From Deltaproteobacteria bacterium (GTDB taxonomy: Bacteria > Myxococcota > B64-G9), in NCBI GenBank assembly GCA_003647095.1, contig QMME01000316.1, forward strand, positions 1-5,205: DNA of 5,205 nucleotides, given 5' to 3'. The position numbers and the translations under genes were made by a program. Positions 1-5,197 of the stretch are shown piece after piece. The notes beneath the pieces were generated by a model. The model did no database searches. It was not told the origin of the DNA and saw nothing but the letters and a program-made list of their open reading frames with translations. The stretch's first letter is position 1. Every line of letters starts with the position of its first letter.

Positions 1-897
1 CTTCTCCTTGCCGGTTTCGCGGGCGTAGACCGTGAGCCGTGCCGGGTAGGGAGTCTCCGCGCCCAGGCGCGGCTTGGCGGTGGAAAGCAGCAGGCGGGCG
101 TTTTCCCAGTCTTCACCCGTGGACTGGCGCACCACCACCGACACGCCCAGCTCCAGGCGTCCCGGGCCCACCCCGCCCCGGCCGCCGGGCAGGAAGCGCA
201 GGTCGTATTCCGGCTTCCAGGTGGCCCCGGCCACCACGTAGCTCAGCGACACGCCGACTGTGCTCTCGCCCCGGCATTCCACCGCCACTTCCACTTCCAG
301 GCCGCTGCGGGTACGCGCCGGGGCCAGGTGGGCCAGCCGGCGTTGCAGCAGCTCGCGCTGGCGGGCGAACTGGCGGCGCTGCACCGCCAGCCCAGCGGTC
401 TTGGCCACCCGGTCCAGGCGCTGGGTGCGCAGGAACTCCAGCACCTGGCTCCACCTGCCGGTGTCGGGCCGGGCGTTGCGCATGGACTCCGAGGCCAGGT
501 TGACGAAGTAGTTCTGGTAGGCGAACAGGGTGGCCAGGCGCTTGTCCAGCAAGCCCCGCTGCTCGTCGACCACGCGGATCTGCTGGTCGAGCCGGCGAAT
601 CCGTTGCTGCAGCTCGGCCGCCCGCTGGTCGAGATTCTGCTCCCGGGTGACCGGCCGGGAGGAGGTACCCACCGCCCGGGCCCGCCCGGAGGCGCTGGCC
701 CGCAGGGTACGCACGTCCAGGCCGCCGGGTAGCAAGGGGAACAGCGCCCGGGCGCGATCGGCCGAGCAGCTCACCGTGGTGCGCCGGGTGACCTCGGCGC
801 GGTCGGCATAGACCACCACCCGGTCCACCGGCGCCTCGCTGCTGCCGGCGGCGGGAGCGGCCAGGGTGGCGACAGCCAGAATGGTTACCATCGACAT
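1..897 (-). CDS. DUF4140/DUF4139 (MuiA family) protein, second copy, 3' end cut by the window edge
   Basis: Reading the minus strand from the ATG at 897 gives 299 codons with no stop up to position 1, so the C-terminal part lies outside the window. The start is supported by AAGGAG at 910-905, seven bases upstream; a second ATG at 891 is possible but less well spaced. Residues 1-18 are hydrophobic (MSMVTILAVATLAAPAAG) and look like a short signal peptide, although without the usual basic N-terminus. DUF4140 follows at about 24-120 with the typical VDRVVVYADRAEVTRR opening. A coiled coil spans about 85-190, and DUF4139 begins near 200 with a YDLRF motif (231-235) and the family signature QSTGEDWENARLLLSTAKP (258-276). 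The same signature occurs in the upstream neighbour, so the two are paralogs. They form an operon, with 13 nt between the neighbour's stop and this start. The biochemical role of the family is unknown; the 'mucoidy inhibitor' name comes from a Salmonella phenotype. Secretion and envelope location are inferred. Confidence 0.88.
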   Translation of the reverse strand, partial: MSMVTILAVATLAAPAAGSSEAPVDRVVVYADRAEVTRRTTVSCSADRARALFPLLPGGLDVRTLRASASGRARAVGTSSRPVTREQNLDQRAAELQQRIRRLDQQIRVVDEQRGLLDKRLATLFAYQNYFVNLASESMRNARPDTGRWSQVLEFLRTQRLDRVAKTAGLAVQRRQFARQRELLQRRLAHLAPARTRSGLEVEVAVECRGESTVGVSLSYVVAGATWKPEYDLRFLPGGRGGVGPGRLELGVSVVVRQSTGEDWENARLLLSTAKPRLGAETPYPARLTVYARETGKEK

Positions 898-910
898 GGC
901 CGGACTCCTT

Positions 911-2944
911 TCACTGGTAGAGCTGCCAGTCATGGGGCCGGGTGATGCGGTAGACCAGTTGCACCTTGGTGGTGGCTCCCGGTCGCAGGTCCAGGTCCCA
1001 GCGCAGCACGCCCTCGCGATCCGGCCCGCTGGCCGGACGCGGCTCGATGCGCACCTTCTCCACTTCCACCTTGTCGCTGCCGGCGCGCGGCAGCACGTCG
1101 TAGACGGCCACCTTCACCCGGCGCTTCTTGTAGTTGCCCACCTCGATGGTGACGGTGTAGGTGGTCACGTCGTCCTTGGAAAAGACCCCCTTGGTCTCGG
1201 TGCGGGGAACCACCCGGCGCTTGAAGCGGATGTCCTCGTCGGCACCCAGGGCCAGTTCCAGAGTTCCTCCCGGGCCGGTGGTGCGCAGCCGGCCCTGTCC
1301 GGTGAAATCGCCGGCCACGAAGATGTTCATGGGACCGGCCAGGATGGGCCGGCGGCGGCGGTTGCGCACCAGGGCCTTGAGGTAGGCCCGGTCCTTGAGC
1401 GCCGGGGTGGCCTCGTAGAAGGTCTCCACCGAGAAGTTCTCCACGCTCAGGGGAACCTTGATGCGCTTGCCCGAGCTGGGAACGGAGATGCGGGTGGCGC
1501 TGGTCCAACGGTAGTCGAGCCCGGCCGCCAGCACCGCCGGCAGGGTGGGATCGTTCAGGCGGGGGCGTTCCAGCGGTACGTCGAAAAGCTGCATGGCGCG
1601 TGCCCGGGGACCACGCCGGCCGCGGCGCTTGCCCCGGGCCCGGCGGCTGGGCCGGGCCAGGGGCCGGGGGGCGGAAGGGCGAGCCTCGGCCAGGGCCATC
1701 TCTGCCTCCTCGTATTCCTCGCGGGGCGGCGGCGGCGGGGCGGCCTGCGGGGCCGAACGCCGCGGCGGGTAGTAGCCCTTCTGGGCCGGCCGGGCCAGCC
1801 CGCCCACCAGGCCGCGGCCCTCCCCCTTGCCGGTGGTGACACTCTGCAGGTCGGCCGCCAGGCGCCCGTCGAGAGCGACGCCGGTGTCCAGCGCGGCCAG
1901 CCGCTGCAGCTCGGCCACGCGGTTGCGCAGCACCTCGCGGCGGGCCTGGCGCTCGGCCTCGGCCGGGGTGGGCCCGGCCACCGGCGGCGGGTGCAGCCTG
2001 GCCTCGGGGGGCATGCGCGCCGGGCGCACCCGGGGGGTGAACTGGCGCCGTTCTCCCAGGGTCCAGGTGAGCAGCTCGGGCAACTCGATGCCCAGCCCGG
2101 GCAAGGCCGTCGACAGCACCAGCTTGACGTCCTGCCAGTCCTCGCCGCTGGCCTGGCGCACCAGCCCGGCACTGCGCAGCTCCACCCGGCCGCGTTCGGG
2201 CTGGAAGTCCAGGTCATAGGTCGGCCACCAGGCGGCCCCGGGAACGAAGTAGTCCACGTCCAGCCGCACCTGGCCGGCCCCTGTCGCCTGCAGCAGGGCC
2301 ACCACCTGGTACTTGCGCTGGCTCATGCCACCCATGTTGTACTGGCTGGCCTCCTGGCGGGCGACCCGCAGCTTGTCCACCAGCAGGCGGCGCTGTTCGT
2401 CCAGGCGGCGCAGCTCCTCCTGCGCCAGCCGGCGCCGCTGCTCGAGGAAGTCCAGCACCTGGGCCCAGGCGCGCGGCAGAAGCGGCGGCAGGGCGCGGCC
2501 CACGCGTTCCTTCTCGGCCAGTGGCGGCCGGGGCTGAAAACCCGCCAGCAGGTCGGCCTCGGCCGAGAACACCCGGCGGCGGGCGTCGAGCAACGAAACG
2601 TCGTCGGTGAGCTTTTCGATGCGCTCGAGCAGGTTTTCCACCTGGTCGATGGTGAAACGCTCCCGCTCCACCGGCTGCGCCTCGACGCGGATGACCCGCG
2701 CTCCCCGGCAGGACACCCGGATGGTGTCGCGCATCACCGAGCCGGGCAGGTCGGGCAGGCGCAGGGTGTTGACCCCGGGGGTGAGCTTCACCCGGGCCCG
2801 GCGCTTTACCAGGGCGCGGTCGCTGAACACCGTCACCCGCTCGATGGGCGCCTGGACCGGCCGGGCCTGCTCGGCCAGGTCGGGCCCGGCGGTGACCGCC
2901 GGCACCGAGGCCGCGGCCAGCCACACCGTAAGCAGTGCGTTCAT
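911..2944 (-). CDS. DUF4140/DUF4139 (MuiA family) protein, complete first copy
   Basis: This is a 677-aa protein. The frame stays open to 3136, but I chose the ATG at 2944 because AGGAGG (2956-2951) lies six bases upstream and the N-terminus from there (MNALLTVWLAAASVPAVTA) is a hydrophobic secretion signal with a plausible cut after VTA. A longer start would bury this signal behind about 60 low-complexity residues. DUF4140 covers about 34-130, opening PIERVTVFSDRALVKRR. A helical coiled coil covers about 97-203. DUF4139 covers about 225-670, with YDLDF (243-247) and QASGEDWQDVKLVLSTALP (264-282). DUF4139 is interrupted by a long low-complexity insert (about 300-455) that includes a proline stretch (403-407), an acidic patch (EEYEEAE, 409-415) and a very basic run of Arg, Lys and Gly (431-449). 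The C-terminal beta-rich part includes VENFSVETFYEATP (501-514). It is first in a two-gene operon with a smaller-looking paralog. Function is unknown; a surface or periplasmic scaffold is a guess. A long open frame on the opposite strand is a GC-driven shadow. Confidence 0.93.
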   Translation of the reverse strand: MNALLTVWLAAASVPAVTAGPDLAEQARPVQAPIERVTVFSDRALVKRRARVKLTPGVNTLRLPDLPGSVMRDTIRVSCRGARVIRVEAQPVERERFTIDQVENLLERIEKLTDDVSLLDARRRVFSAEADLLAGFQPRPPLAEKERVGRALPPLLPRAWAQVLDFLEQRRRLAQEELRRLDEQRRLLVDKLRVARQEASQYNMGGMSQRKYQVVALLQATGAGQVRLDVDYFVPGAAWWPTYDLDFQPERGRVELRSAGLVRQASGEDWQDVKLVLSTALPGLGIELPELLTWTLGERRQFTPRVRPARMPPEARLHPPPVAGPTPAEAERQARREVLRNRVAELQRLAALDTGVALDGRLAADLQSVTTGKGEGRGLVGGLARPAQKGYYPPRRSAPQAAPPPPPREEYEEAEMALAEARPSAPRPLARPSRRARGKRRGRRGPRARAMQLFDVPLERPRLNDPTLPAVLAAGLDYRWTSATRISVPSSGKRIKVPLSVENFSVETFYEATPALKDRAYLKALVRNRRRRPILAGPMNIFVAGDFTGQGRLRTTGPGGTLELALGADEDIRFKRRVVPRTETKGVFSKDDVTTYTVTIEVGNYKKRRVKVAVYDVLPRAGSDKVEVEKVRIEPRPASGPDREGVLRWDLDLRPGATTKVQLVYRITRPHDWQLYQ

Positions 2945-2950
2945 GTCATG

Positions 2951-2956
2951 CCTCCT
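2951..2956 (-). promoter_or_regulatory. Ribosome binding site that fixes the start of the first DUF4139 gene
   Basis: The minus strand reads AGGAGG here, six bases before the ATG at 2944. This full Shine-Dalgarno match decides the start against upstream in-frame ATGs at 3115 and 3136. Confidence 0.85.
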
Positions 2957-2973
2957 GCGGTTGTTCACCGGCA

Positions 2974-3002
2974 ACCATACAGTCGGCTGAGACGGAGCAC
3001 AA
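2974..3002 (-). promoter_or_regulatory. Candidate sigma70-type promoter of the DUF4139 operon
   Basis: On the minus strand, TTGTGC (3002-2997) is followed after 17 bases by TATGGT (2979-2974). The -35 matches the consensus at its TTG and the -10 at four of six bases. Transcription would start near 2967, giving a leader of about 22 nt that carries the AGGAGG. The tandem repeats at 3003-3070 abut its upstream edge. This is read by eye only; no other well-placed pair was seen closer to the gene. Confidence 0.4.
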
Positions 3003-3032
3003 CCGCAAAAGATCTGGCCGCAAAAGATCTGG
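3003..3032. repeat. Perfect 15-bp tandem duplication
   Basis: The unit CCGCAAAAGATCTGG occurs twice head to tail (3003-3017 and 3018-3032) without a mismatch. Each copy contains the palindrome AGATCT. The pair lies directly upstream of the candidate -35 of the DUF4139 operon. It could be a recent slippage duplication or a pair of regulator sites one and a half helical turns apart. Confidence 0.9.
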
Positions 3033-3070
3033 CTGCGGCGGGCTTGTCCCGGCTGCGGCGGACCCGTCCC
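3031..3070. repeat. Imperfect 20-bp tandem duplication
   Basis: The unit starting GGCTGCGGCGG and ending GTCCC occurs at 3031-3050 and 3051-3070 with 17 of 20 positions the same; the three differences are transitions. It shares its first two bases with the end of the preceding 15-bp repeat, so the two duplications form one 68-bp repeat block in the divergent region. Confidence 0.85.
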
Positions 3071-3129
3071 CGCCGGTGTGGTCGGATCTCTGAATTGGTA
3101 CTTTGTGGCAACCATCACCCATGTTCTCC

Positions 3130-3158
3130 TTGACACCCGGCATCCCCTCTGGTAGTCA
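3130..3158 (+). promoter_or_regulatory. Candidate promoter for tRNA-Lys, tRNA-Glu and the TPR gene
   Basis: A perfect TTGACA (3130-3135) is followed after 17 bases by TAGTCA (3153-3158). That -10 is poor (only the first TA matches), but TGG just before it (3150-3152) supplies an extended -10 TGn. Transcription would start near 3165, leaving a leader of about 37 nt ahead of tRNA-Lys that contains the palindrome at 3172-3187. No better plus-strand pair was seen between the divergent gene and the tRNA. Confidence 0.45.
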
Positions 3159-3171
3159 TCTCCCCCGCTTG

Positions 3172-3187
3172 TGCCGCCCGGGCGGCA
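3172..3187. repeat. Perfect 16-bp palindrome in the tRNA leader region
   Basis: TGCCGCCCGGGCGGCA is its own reverse complement with no spacer. It lies between the candidate promoter and the first base of tRNA-Lys, 14 bp before the gene. It could be a protein-binding site or, in RNA, a hairpin whose central bases form the loop. No T-run follows, so it is not a classic terminator. Confidence 0.75.
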
Positions 3188-3201
3188 GGGAAGTCGATGA
3201 T

Positions 3202-3274
3202 GGGCCGCTAGCTCAGTCGGTAGAGCATCAGACTTTTAATCTGAGGGTCCAGGGTTCGACTCCCTGGCGGCTCA
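3202..3274 (+). tRNA. tRNA-Lys (anticodon TTT)
   Basis: A complete 73-nt cloverleaf can be drawn. The acceptor stem GGGCCGC pairs with GCGGCTC (3267-3273), with one G-T pair and discriminator A at 3274. The D arm is GCTCAGTCGGTAGAGC. The anticodon stem TCAGA/TCTGA encloses the loop CTTTTAA, with anticodon TTT at 3235-3237. The variable loop is GGGTC, and the T arm CAGGG/CCCTG has loop TTCGACT. CCA is not encoded (TTT follows), so a CCA-adding enzyme is needed. It reads AAA and AAG codons and is first in a two-tRNA cluster. Confidence 0.97.
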
Positions 3275-3287
3275 TTTGACAATTCGG

Positions 3288-3362
3288 GTCCCCATCGTCT
3301 AGCCAGGTCCAGGACACCGGGCTTTCAATCCGGCAACAGGGGTTCAAATCCCCTTGGGGACG
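3288..3362 (+). tRNA. tRNA-Glu (anticodon TTC)
   Basis: This is a complete 75-nt cloverleaf. The acceptor stem GTCCCCA pairs with TGGGGAC (3355-3361), with discriminator G at 3362. The D arm begins CGTCTAG, as is typical of bacterial tRNA-Glu. The anticodon stem CCGGG/TCCGG encloses the loop CTTTCAA, with anticodon TTC at 3324-3326. The T arm AGGGG/CCCCT has loop TTCAAAT. CCA is not encoded. The gene lies 13 nt after tRNA-Lys and 27 nt before the start codon of the TPR protein, with no terminator between, which suggests one transcript cut apart by RNase P and 3' tRNA processing. Confidence 0.97.
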
Positions 3363-3374
3363 TATCTCGCGGGC

Positions 3375-3380
3375 AGGAGG
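3375..3380 (+). promoter_or_regulatory. Ribosome binding site that fixes the start of the TPR gene
   Basis: AGGAGG lies nine bases before the ATG at 3390 and 13 bases after the last base of tRNA-Glu. It supports 3390 rather than the in-frame ATG-free extension or the ATG at 3354, which lies inside the tRNA T arm. Confidence 0.85.
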
Positions 3381-3389
3381 TGGCTCGAC

Positions 3390-4445
3390 ATGGCGCTAGA
3401 GGAAACCATCGCGGAAATCAAGAAGGAGATCGTCGAGTCGCACAACCTGATCATCAAGACCGACAACCTGGTCAAGAACCTTTCGGCCGACATCCGCCAG
3501 ATCCAGAAGCGGCAGGAACGCTACGAGCGCAAGTACATCTTCAACTCGGTGGTGGCCTACGTCATCTTCGTGGTGGTCATCTTCGGCGGCCTCTACGTGG
3601 CCTTCGACGCCAAGGTGGGAGTGGTGCGCCAGGAGAAGGAGTCGCTGGAAAAGCAACTGCAGCAGATGCAGGAGGACACCCGGGCCATGCAGGAGAAGAT
3701 CTCCCGGCGCTCCCAGCAGGAGAAGATCACCGAGCGCTTCCTGCTGCTCAAGCAGCAGGGCCGGCCCTACGACGCCCTCAAGGAGGCCGAGGCGCTCGAC
3801 ACCAGCAACCTGTCGCCGGTGATGACCAGGCTGGTCAAGAAGGAACTGGCCGAGTTGAAGCAGTCGCTGGCCAACCGCTCCATCGAGTCCGGTTCCAGCT
3901 ACCTGCAGAAGGGCCAGCTCAAGCGCGCCCTGCGCGAGTTCGACCGGGCGCTCGAGCTGTCGCCGCCGGCCAAGGTGCTGGCCCGGGTGCAGCACAACCG
4001 CGGCCTGGTGCTGAGCAAGCTCAGGAAAAACGCCCGCGCCGCCCGGGCCTTCCGCCAGGCGGCCGAGGCCGATCCCCAGAGTTCCTCGGCCGACAACGAC
4101 CTGTTCATGGCCGGCGGCTCCTTCGAGGCCGCCGGGGACATGCCCCAGGCCATCGAAAGCTACCAGCGCCTGCTCGACCTGTACTCCTCGTCCGCCTACG
4201 CCTCGGCCGCCCGCCGGCGCATCCAGCGGCTGAGCCGGGGCAAGCCCACCTCCGGCACGGCCACCCCGGCCGGTGGCATTCACGCCACTCCGGCGACACC
4301 GGCTCCCGCGGCACCCGCGCCGCGCCGCCACCCGGCGGCGACCAGCGACGGAGGCAGCCAGCCCCCCTCCCCGAAGCCCCAGCCCCCGAAGCCCCAGTCT
4401 CCGAAGCCCTCGCCCCCGGCGGACGCCGGCCGCCCCGGGAACTGA
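3390..4445 (+). CDS. Membrane-anchored coiled-coil/TPR protein with proline-rich tail
   Basis: This is a 351-aa protein. The start at 3390 is set by AGGAGG at 3375-3380; an upstream in-frame ATG at 3354 overlaps tRNA-Glu and is rejected. Residues 1-48 form a charged amphipathic, probably coiled-coil helix ending in a basic patch (RQERYERK). Residues 51-72 are one transmembrane segment (FNSVVAYVIFVVVIFGGLYV...). Residues 78-112 form a second coiled coil rich in Gln, Glu and Lys. Three TPR-like helical pairs follow at about 164-195 (YLQKGQLKRALREFDRALEL), 198-230 (RGLVLSKL...AARAFRQAAEADP) and 234-268 (AAGDMPQAIESYQRLLDLY). Residues 286-351 are a disordered Pro/Ala/Ser tail with PKPQ repeats. 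The positive-inside rule predicts a cytoplasmic N-terminus and periplasmic TPRs, a plan like YbgF/CpoB or Tol-Pal accessory proteins but with an N-terminal cytoplasmic coil added. It probably assembles as oligomers and binds partners through the TPRs. The partner and pathway are unknown. It appears to be co-transcribed with the two tRNAs. Confidence 0.92.
   Translation: MALEETIAEIKKEIVESHNLIIKTDNLVKNLSADIRQIQKRQERYERKYIFNSVVAYVIFVVVIFGGLYVAFDAKVGVVRQEKESLEKQLQQMQEDTRAMQEKISRRSQQEKITERFLLLKQQGRPYDALKEAEALDTSNLSPVMTRLVKKELAELKQSLANRSIESGSSYLQKGQLKRALREFDRALELSPPAKVLARVQHNRGLVLSKLRKNARAARAFRQAAEADPQSSSADNDLFMAGGSFEAAGDMPQAIESYQRLLDLYSSSAYASAARRRIQRLSRGKPTSGTATPAGGIHATPATPAPAAPAPRRHPAATSDGGSQPPSPKPQPPKPQSPKPSPPADAGRPGN
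4371..4415 (+). repeat. Three 15-bp repeats coding the proline-rich tail
   Basis: Units starting CCGAAGCCC begin at 4371, 4386 and 4401, an exact 15-bp period. They encode PKPQP, PKPQS and PKPSP. The length is a multiple of three, so gain or loss of units would keep the frame and change only tail length. Confidence 0.85.
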
Positions 4446-4446
4446 G

Positions 4447-4461
4447 CCCGGCGATGCCGGG
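4447..4461. terminator. Weak hairpin between convergent genes
   Basis: CCCGGC, a three-base loop GAT, and GCCGGG form a perfect six-pair stem two bases after the TPR stop codon. Neither strand has a T-run after it, so it is not a standard intrinsic terminator. It may mark a bidirectional stop or simply protect 3' ends in the 42-bp convergent gap. Confidence 0.3.
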
Positions 4462-4487
4462 GGGGGTACGGCGGTGCCATGCTTCAC

Positions 4488-4934
4488 CTAGTGCTTCCCG
4501 GCTCCGAGGAACGCGGGGGGATGCTTGAACGGGTCGTGTACCCTGACGCCGTCGTGGCGGCGGCCGTGCTTGAGGTCTTCGCTGAACAGGGTACCGCAAC
4601 CGCCGGCACGGGCACTCTTGACGATGAGCGCGTCCCAGAAGGAGATGCGGTCGAGCAGGTGCAGATCGATCGCCCCCAGCACCAGGTCGGCGTCGATTTC
4701 CACCACGTCAAGGCAGGTAAGGTGCAGTATCTGGGCACGGGCATTCCCGGGGCTGACCCCGGCCTTGCGGGTAACCACCACGAAAAACTCCTGCAGCACC
4801 TGGGTGGACAGGCACCCCCGGCGGGACGACAGCGCGTGCGCCAGCAGCGCGCGGGCTGTTTTCAGCTTGTCCGGGCTGGAGCGATCATTGGCGTACACCA
4901 GCACGTTGGTATCGATGAAGTACCTACCTTCCAT
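4488..4934 (-). CDS. vapC: PIN-domain RNase, VapC-type toxin
   Basis: This is a 148-aa protein that fills one PIN domain, the usual length for VapC toxins. The ATG at 4934 is chosen because the fold begins at once with MEGRYFIDTNVLVYA; an upstream in-frame extension to 5039 would lie inside the antitoxin gene and looks like shadow sequence. The acidic metal-binding residues are all visible: D8 in the FIDTN motif, E49 in QEFF, D101 in SFWDALIV and D120 in FSEDL. The C-terminus GVRVHDPF (129-136) is a common ending of the family. Members are Mg2+-dependent endoribonucleases that cut tRNA or rRNA when freed from the antitoxin. The start overlaps the antitoxin's last codons by 11 nt, and only a distant GGAG is seen upstream, so translation is probably coupled. 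No catalytic residue is missing, so the toxin should be active. The RNA target cannot be told from sequence. Confidence 0.92.
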   Translation of the reverse strand: MEGRYFIDTNVLVYANDRSSPDKLKTARALLAHALSSRRGCLSTQVLQEFFVVVTRKAGVSPGNARAQILHLTCLDVVEIDADLVLGAIDLHLLDRISFWDALIVKSARAGGCGTLFSEDLKHGRRHDGVRVHDPFKHPPAFLGAGKH

Positions 4935-5148
4935 GGATATCGTCCCGGCTCCAGCCCCGGCCCTCGAGGCTGCCTCCGCCCTCGTCCATGAGGTCGAACA
5001 GATCGCGCAGGTGCTGCTCGTCGTATCGTTCCCCGGCAAGACCCTGCATGTATTCCCGCACGAGCTGGTTGAGGCTCTTGCCCTGCCGCCGGGCCACCTC
5101 CCGCGCCCGCTTGAGGGTCTTCTCGTCGATTGAAAGGGTCACGTTCAC
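4924..5148 (-). CDS. vapB: Ribbon-helix-helix antitoxin, VapB-type (DUF6364-like)
   Basis: This is a 74-aa protein with a GTG start at 5148, six bases after a full AGGAGG at 5160-5155. The N-terminus MNVTLSID (1-8) is the DNA-contacting strand of a ribbon-helix-helix fold. It is followed by helix A (about 9-21, EKTLKRAREVARR) and helix B (about 25-38, SLNQLVREYMQGL), as in CopG/Arc-like antitoxins. The acidic, then Gly/Trp/Arg-bearing tail (about 42-74) is expected to wrap and block the toxin. The stop TAG (4926-4924) lies inside the toxin gene, giving an 11-nt overlap (ATGGAAGGTAG). The dimer, alone or with toxin, is expected to repress its own promoter, where paired GTG-WW-CAC boxes are found. 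VapB is a functional label based on the toxin partner; the exact antitoxin subfamily is less certain. Confidence 0.9.
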   Translation of the reverse strand: MNVTLSIDEKTLKRAREVARRQGKSLNQLVREYMQGLAGERYDEQHLRDLFDLMDEGGGSLEGRGWSRDDIHGR

Positions 5149-5166
5149 GACACACCTCCTGTGAAC
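5143..5166 (-). promoter_or_regulatory. Inverted repeat flanking the antitoxin ribosome binding site
   Basis: In the minus-strand RNA, GUUCAC (5166-5161) and GUGAAC (5148-5143) can form a six-pair stem with a 12-base loop that holds the whole AGGAGG. The GTG start codon is in the 3' arm. It could limit translation of the antitoxin or act at the DNA level as part of the operator. Confidence 0.4.
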
Positions 5167-5185
5167 ACATAATAAGTGTACACAT
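5161..5185. promoter_or_regulatory. Paired GTG-WW-CAC boxes, likely operator of the toxin-antitoxin operon
   Basis: GTGAACACAT (5161-5170) and GTGTACACAT (5176-5185) match at nine of ten bases, with centres 15 bp apart. The second contains the perfect palindrome GTGTACAC. They bracket the candidate -10. Ribbon-helix-helix antitoxins normally bind such short repeated palindromes to repress their own operon; that this one does is inferred. Confidence 0.6.
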
Positions 5186-5197
5186 GATACTGAAGAA
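5169..5197 (-). promoter_or_regulatory. Candidate promoter of the toxin-antitoxin operon
   Basis: The minus strand has TATTAT (5174-5169), five of six matches to the -10 consensus. The -35 is weak: TTCTTC (5197-5192) at 17-base spacing. Transcription would start near 5162, leaving a very short leader before AGGAGG. The GTGTACAC box lies in the spacer, so a bound repressor would block polymerase. Confidence 0.45.

Noticed and set aside
2945..3115. A longer N-terminus for the first DUF4139 protein, from the ATG at 3115
   Set aside because: It has a fair ribosome site, but it would place about 57 repeat-derived residues before an obvious signal peptide that has its own AGGAGG.
2970..3115. GGCAACCAT repeated at 2970-2978 and 3107-3115
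   Set aside because: A nine-base match over this distance is not far from chance, and the two copies have different surroundings.
2946..3122. A small minus-strand ORF (58 codons) starting after AAGGAG at 3131-3126, ending just before the DUF4139 start
   Set aside because: Its Shine-Dalgarno spacing is only three bases, it runs through the tandem repeats, the peptide is low-complexity, and it would have to be transcribed from inside or beyond the tRNA promoter.
866..3133. A 755-codon open frame on the plus strand opposite the whole DUF4139 gene
   Set aside because: High GC suppresses stops in this antisense frame. The translation is rich in Gly, Ala, His and Gln with no domain, no good ribosome site, and the minus-strand frame carries clear family motifs.
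3276..3305. TTGACA between the two tRNAs as an internal promoter for tRNA-Glu and the TPR gene
   Set aside because: The matching -10 (TAGCCA at 18-base spacing) is poor and lies inside the tRNA-Glu D arm; TTGACA here is probably chance.
3282..3362. A tRNA 3' end as an integration attachment site
   Set aside because: No integrase gene, no repeated tRNA end elsewhere in the window, and the downstream gene is closely coupled to the tRNA rather than looking inserted.
3396..4487. A 363-codon minus-strand frame opposite the TPR gene
   Set aside because: It mirrors GC-rich codon positions of the real gene, is Leu/Gly/Val-rich without motifs, and lacks a credible start.
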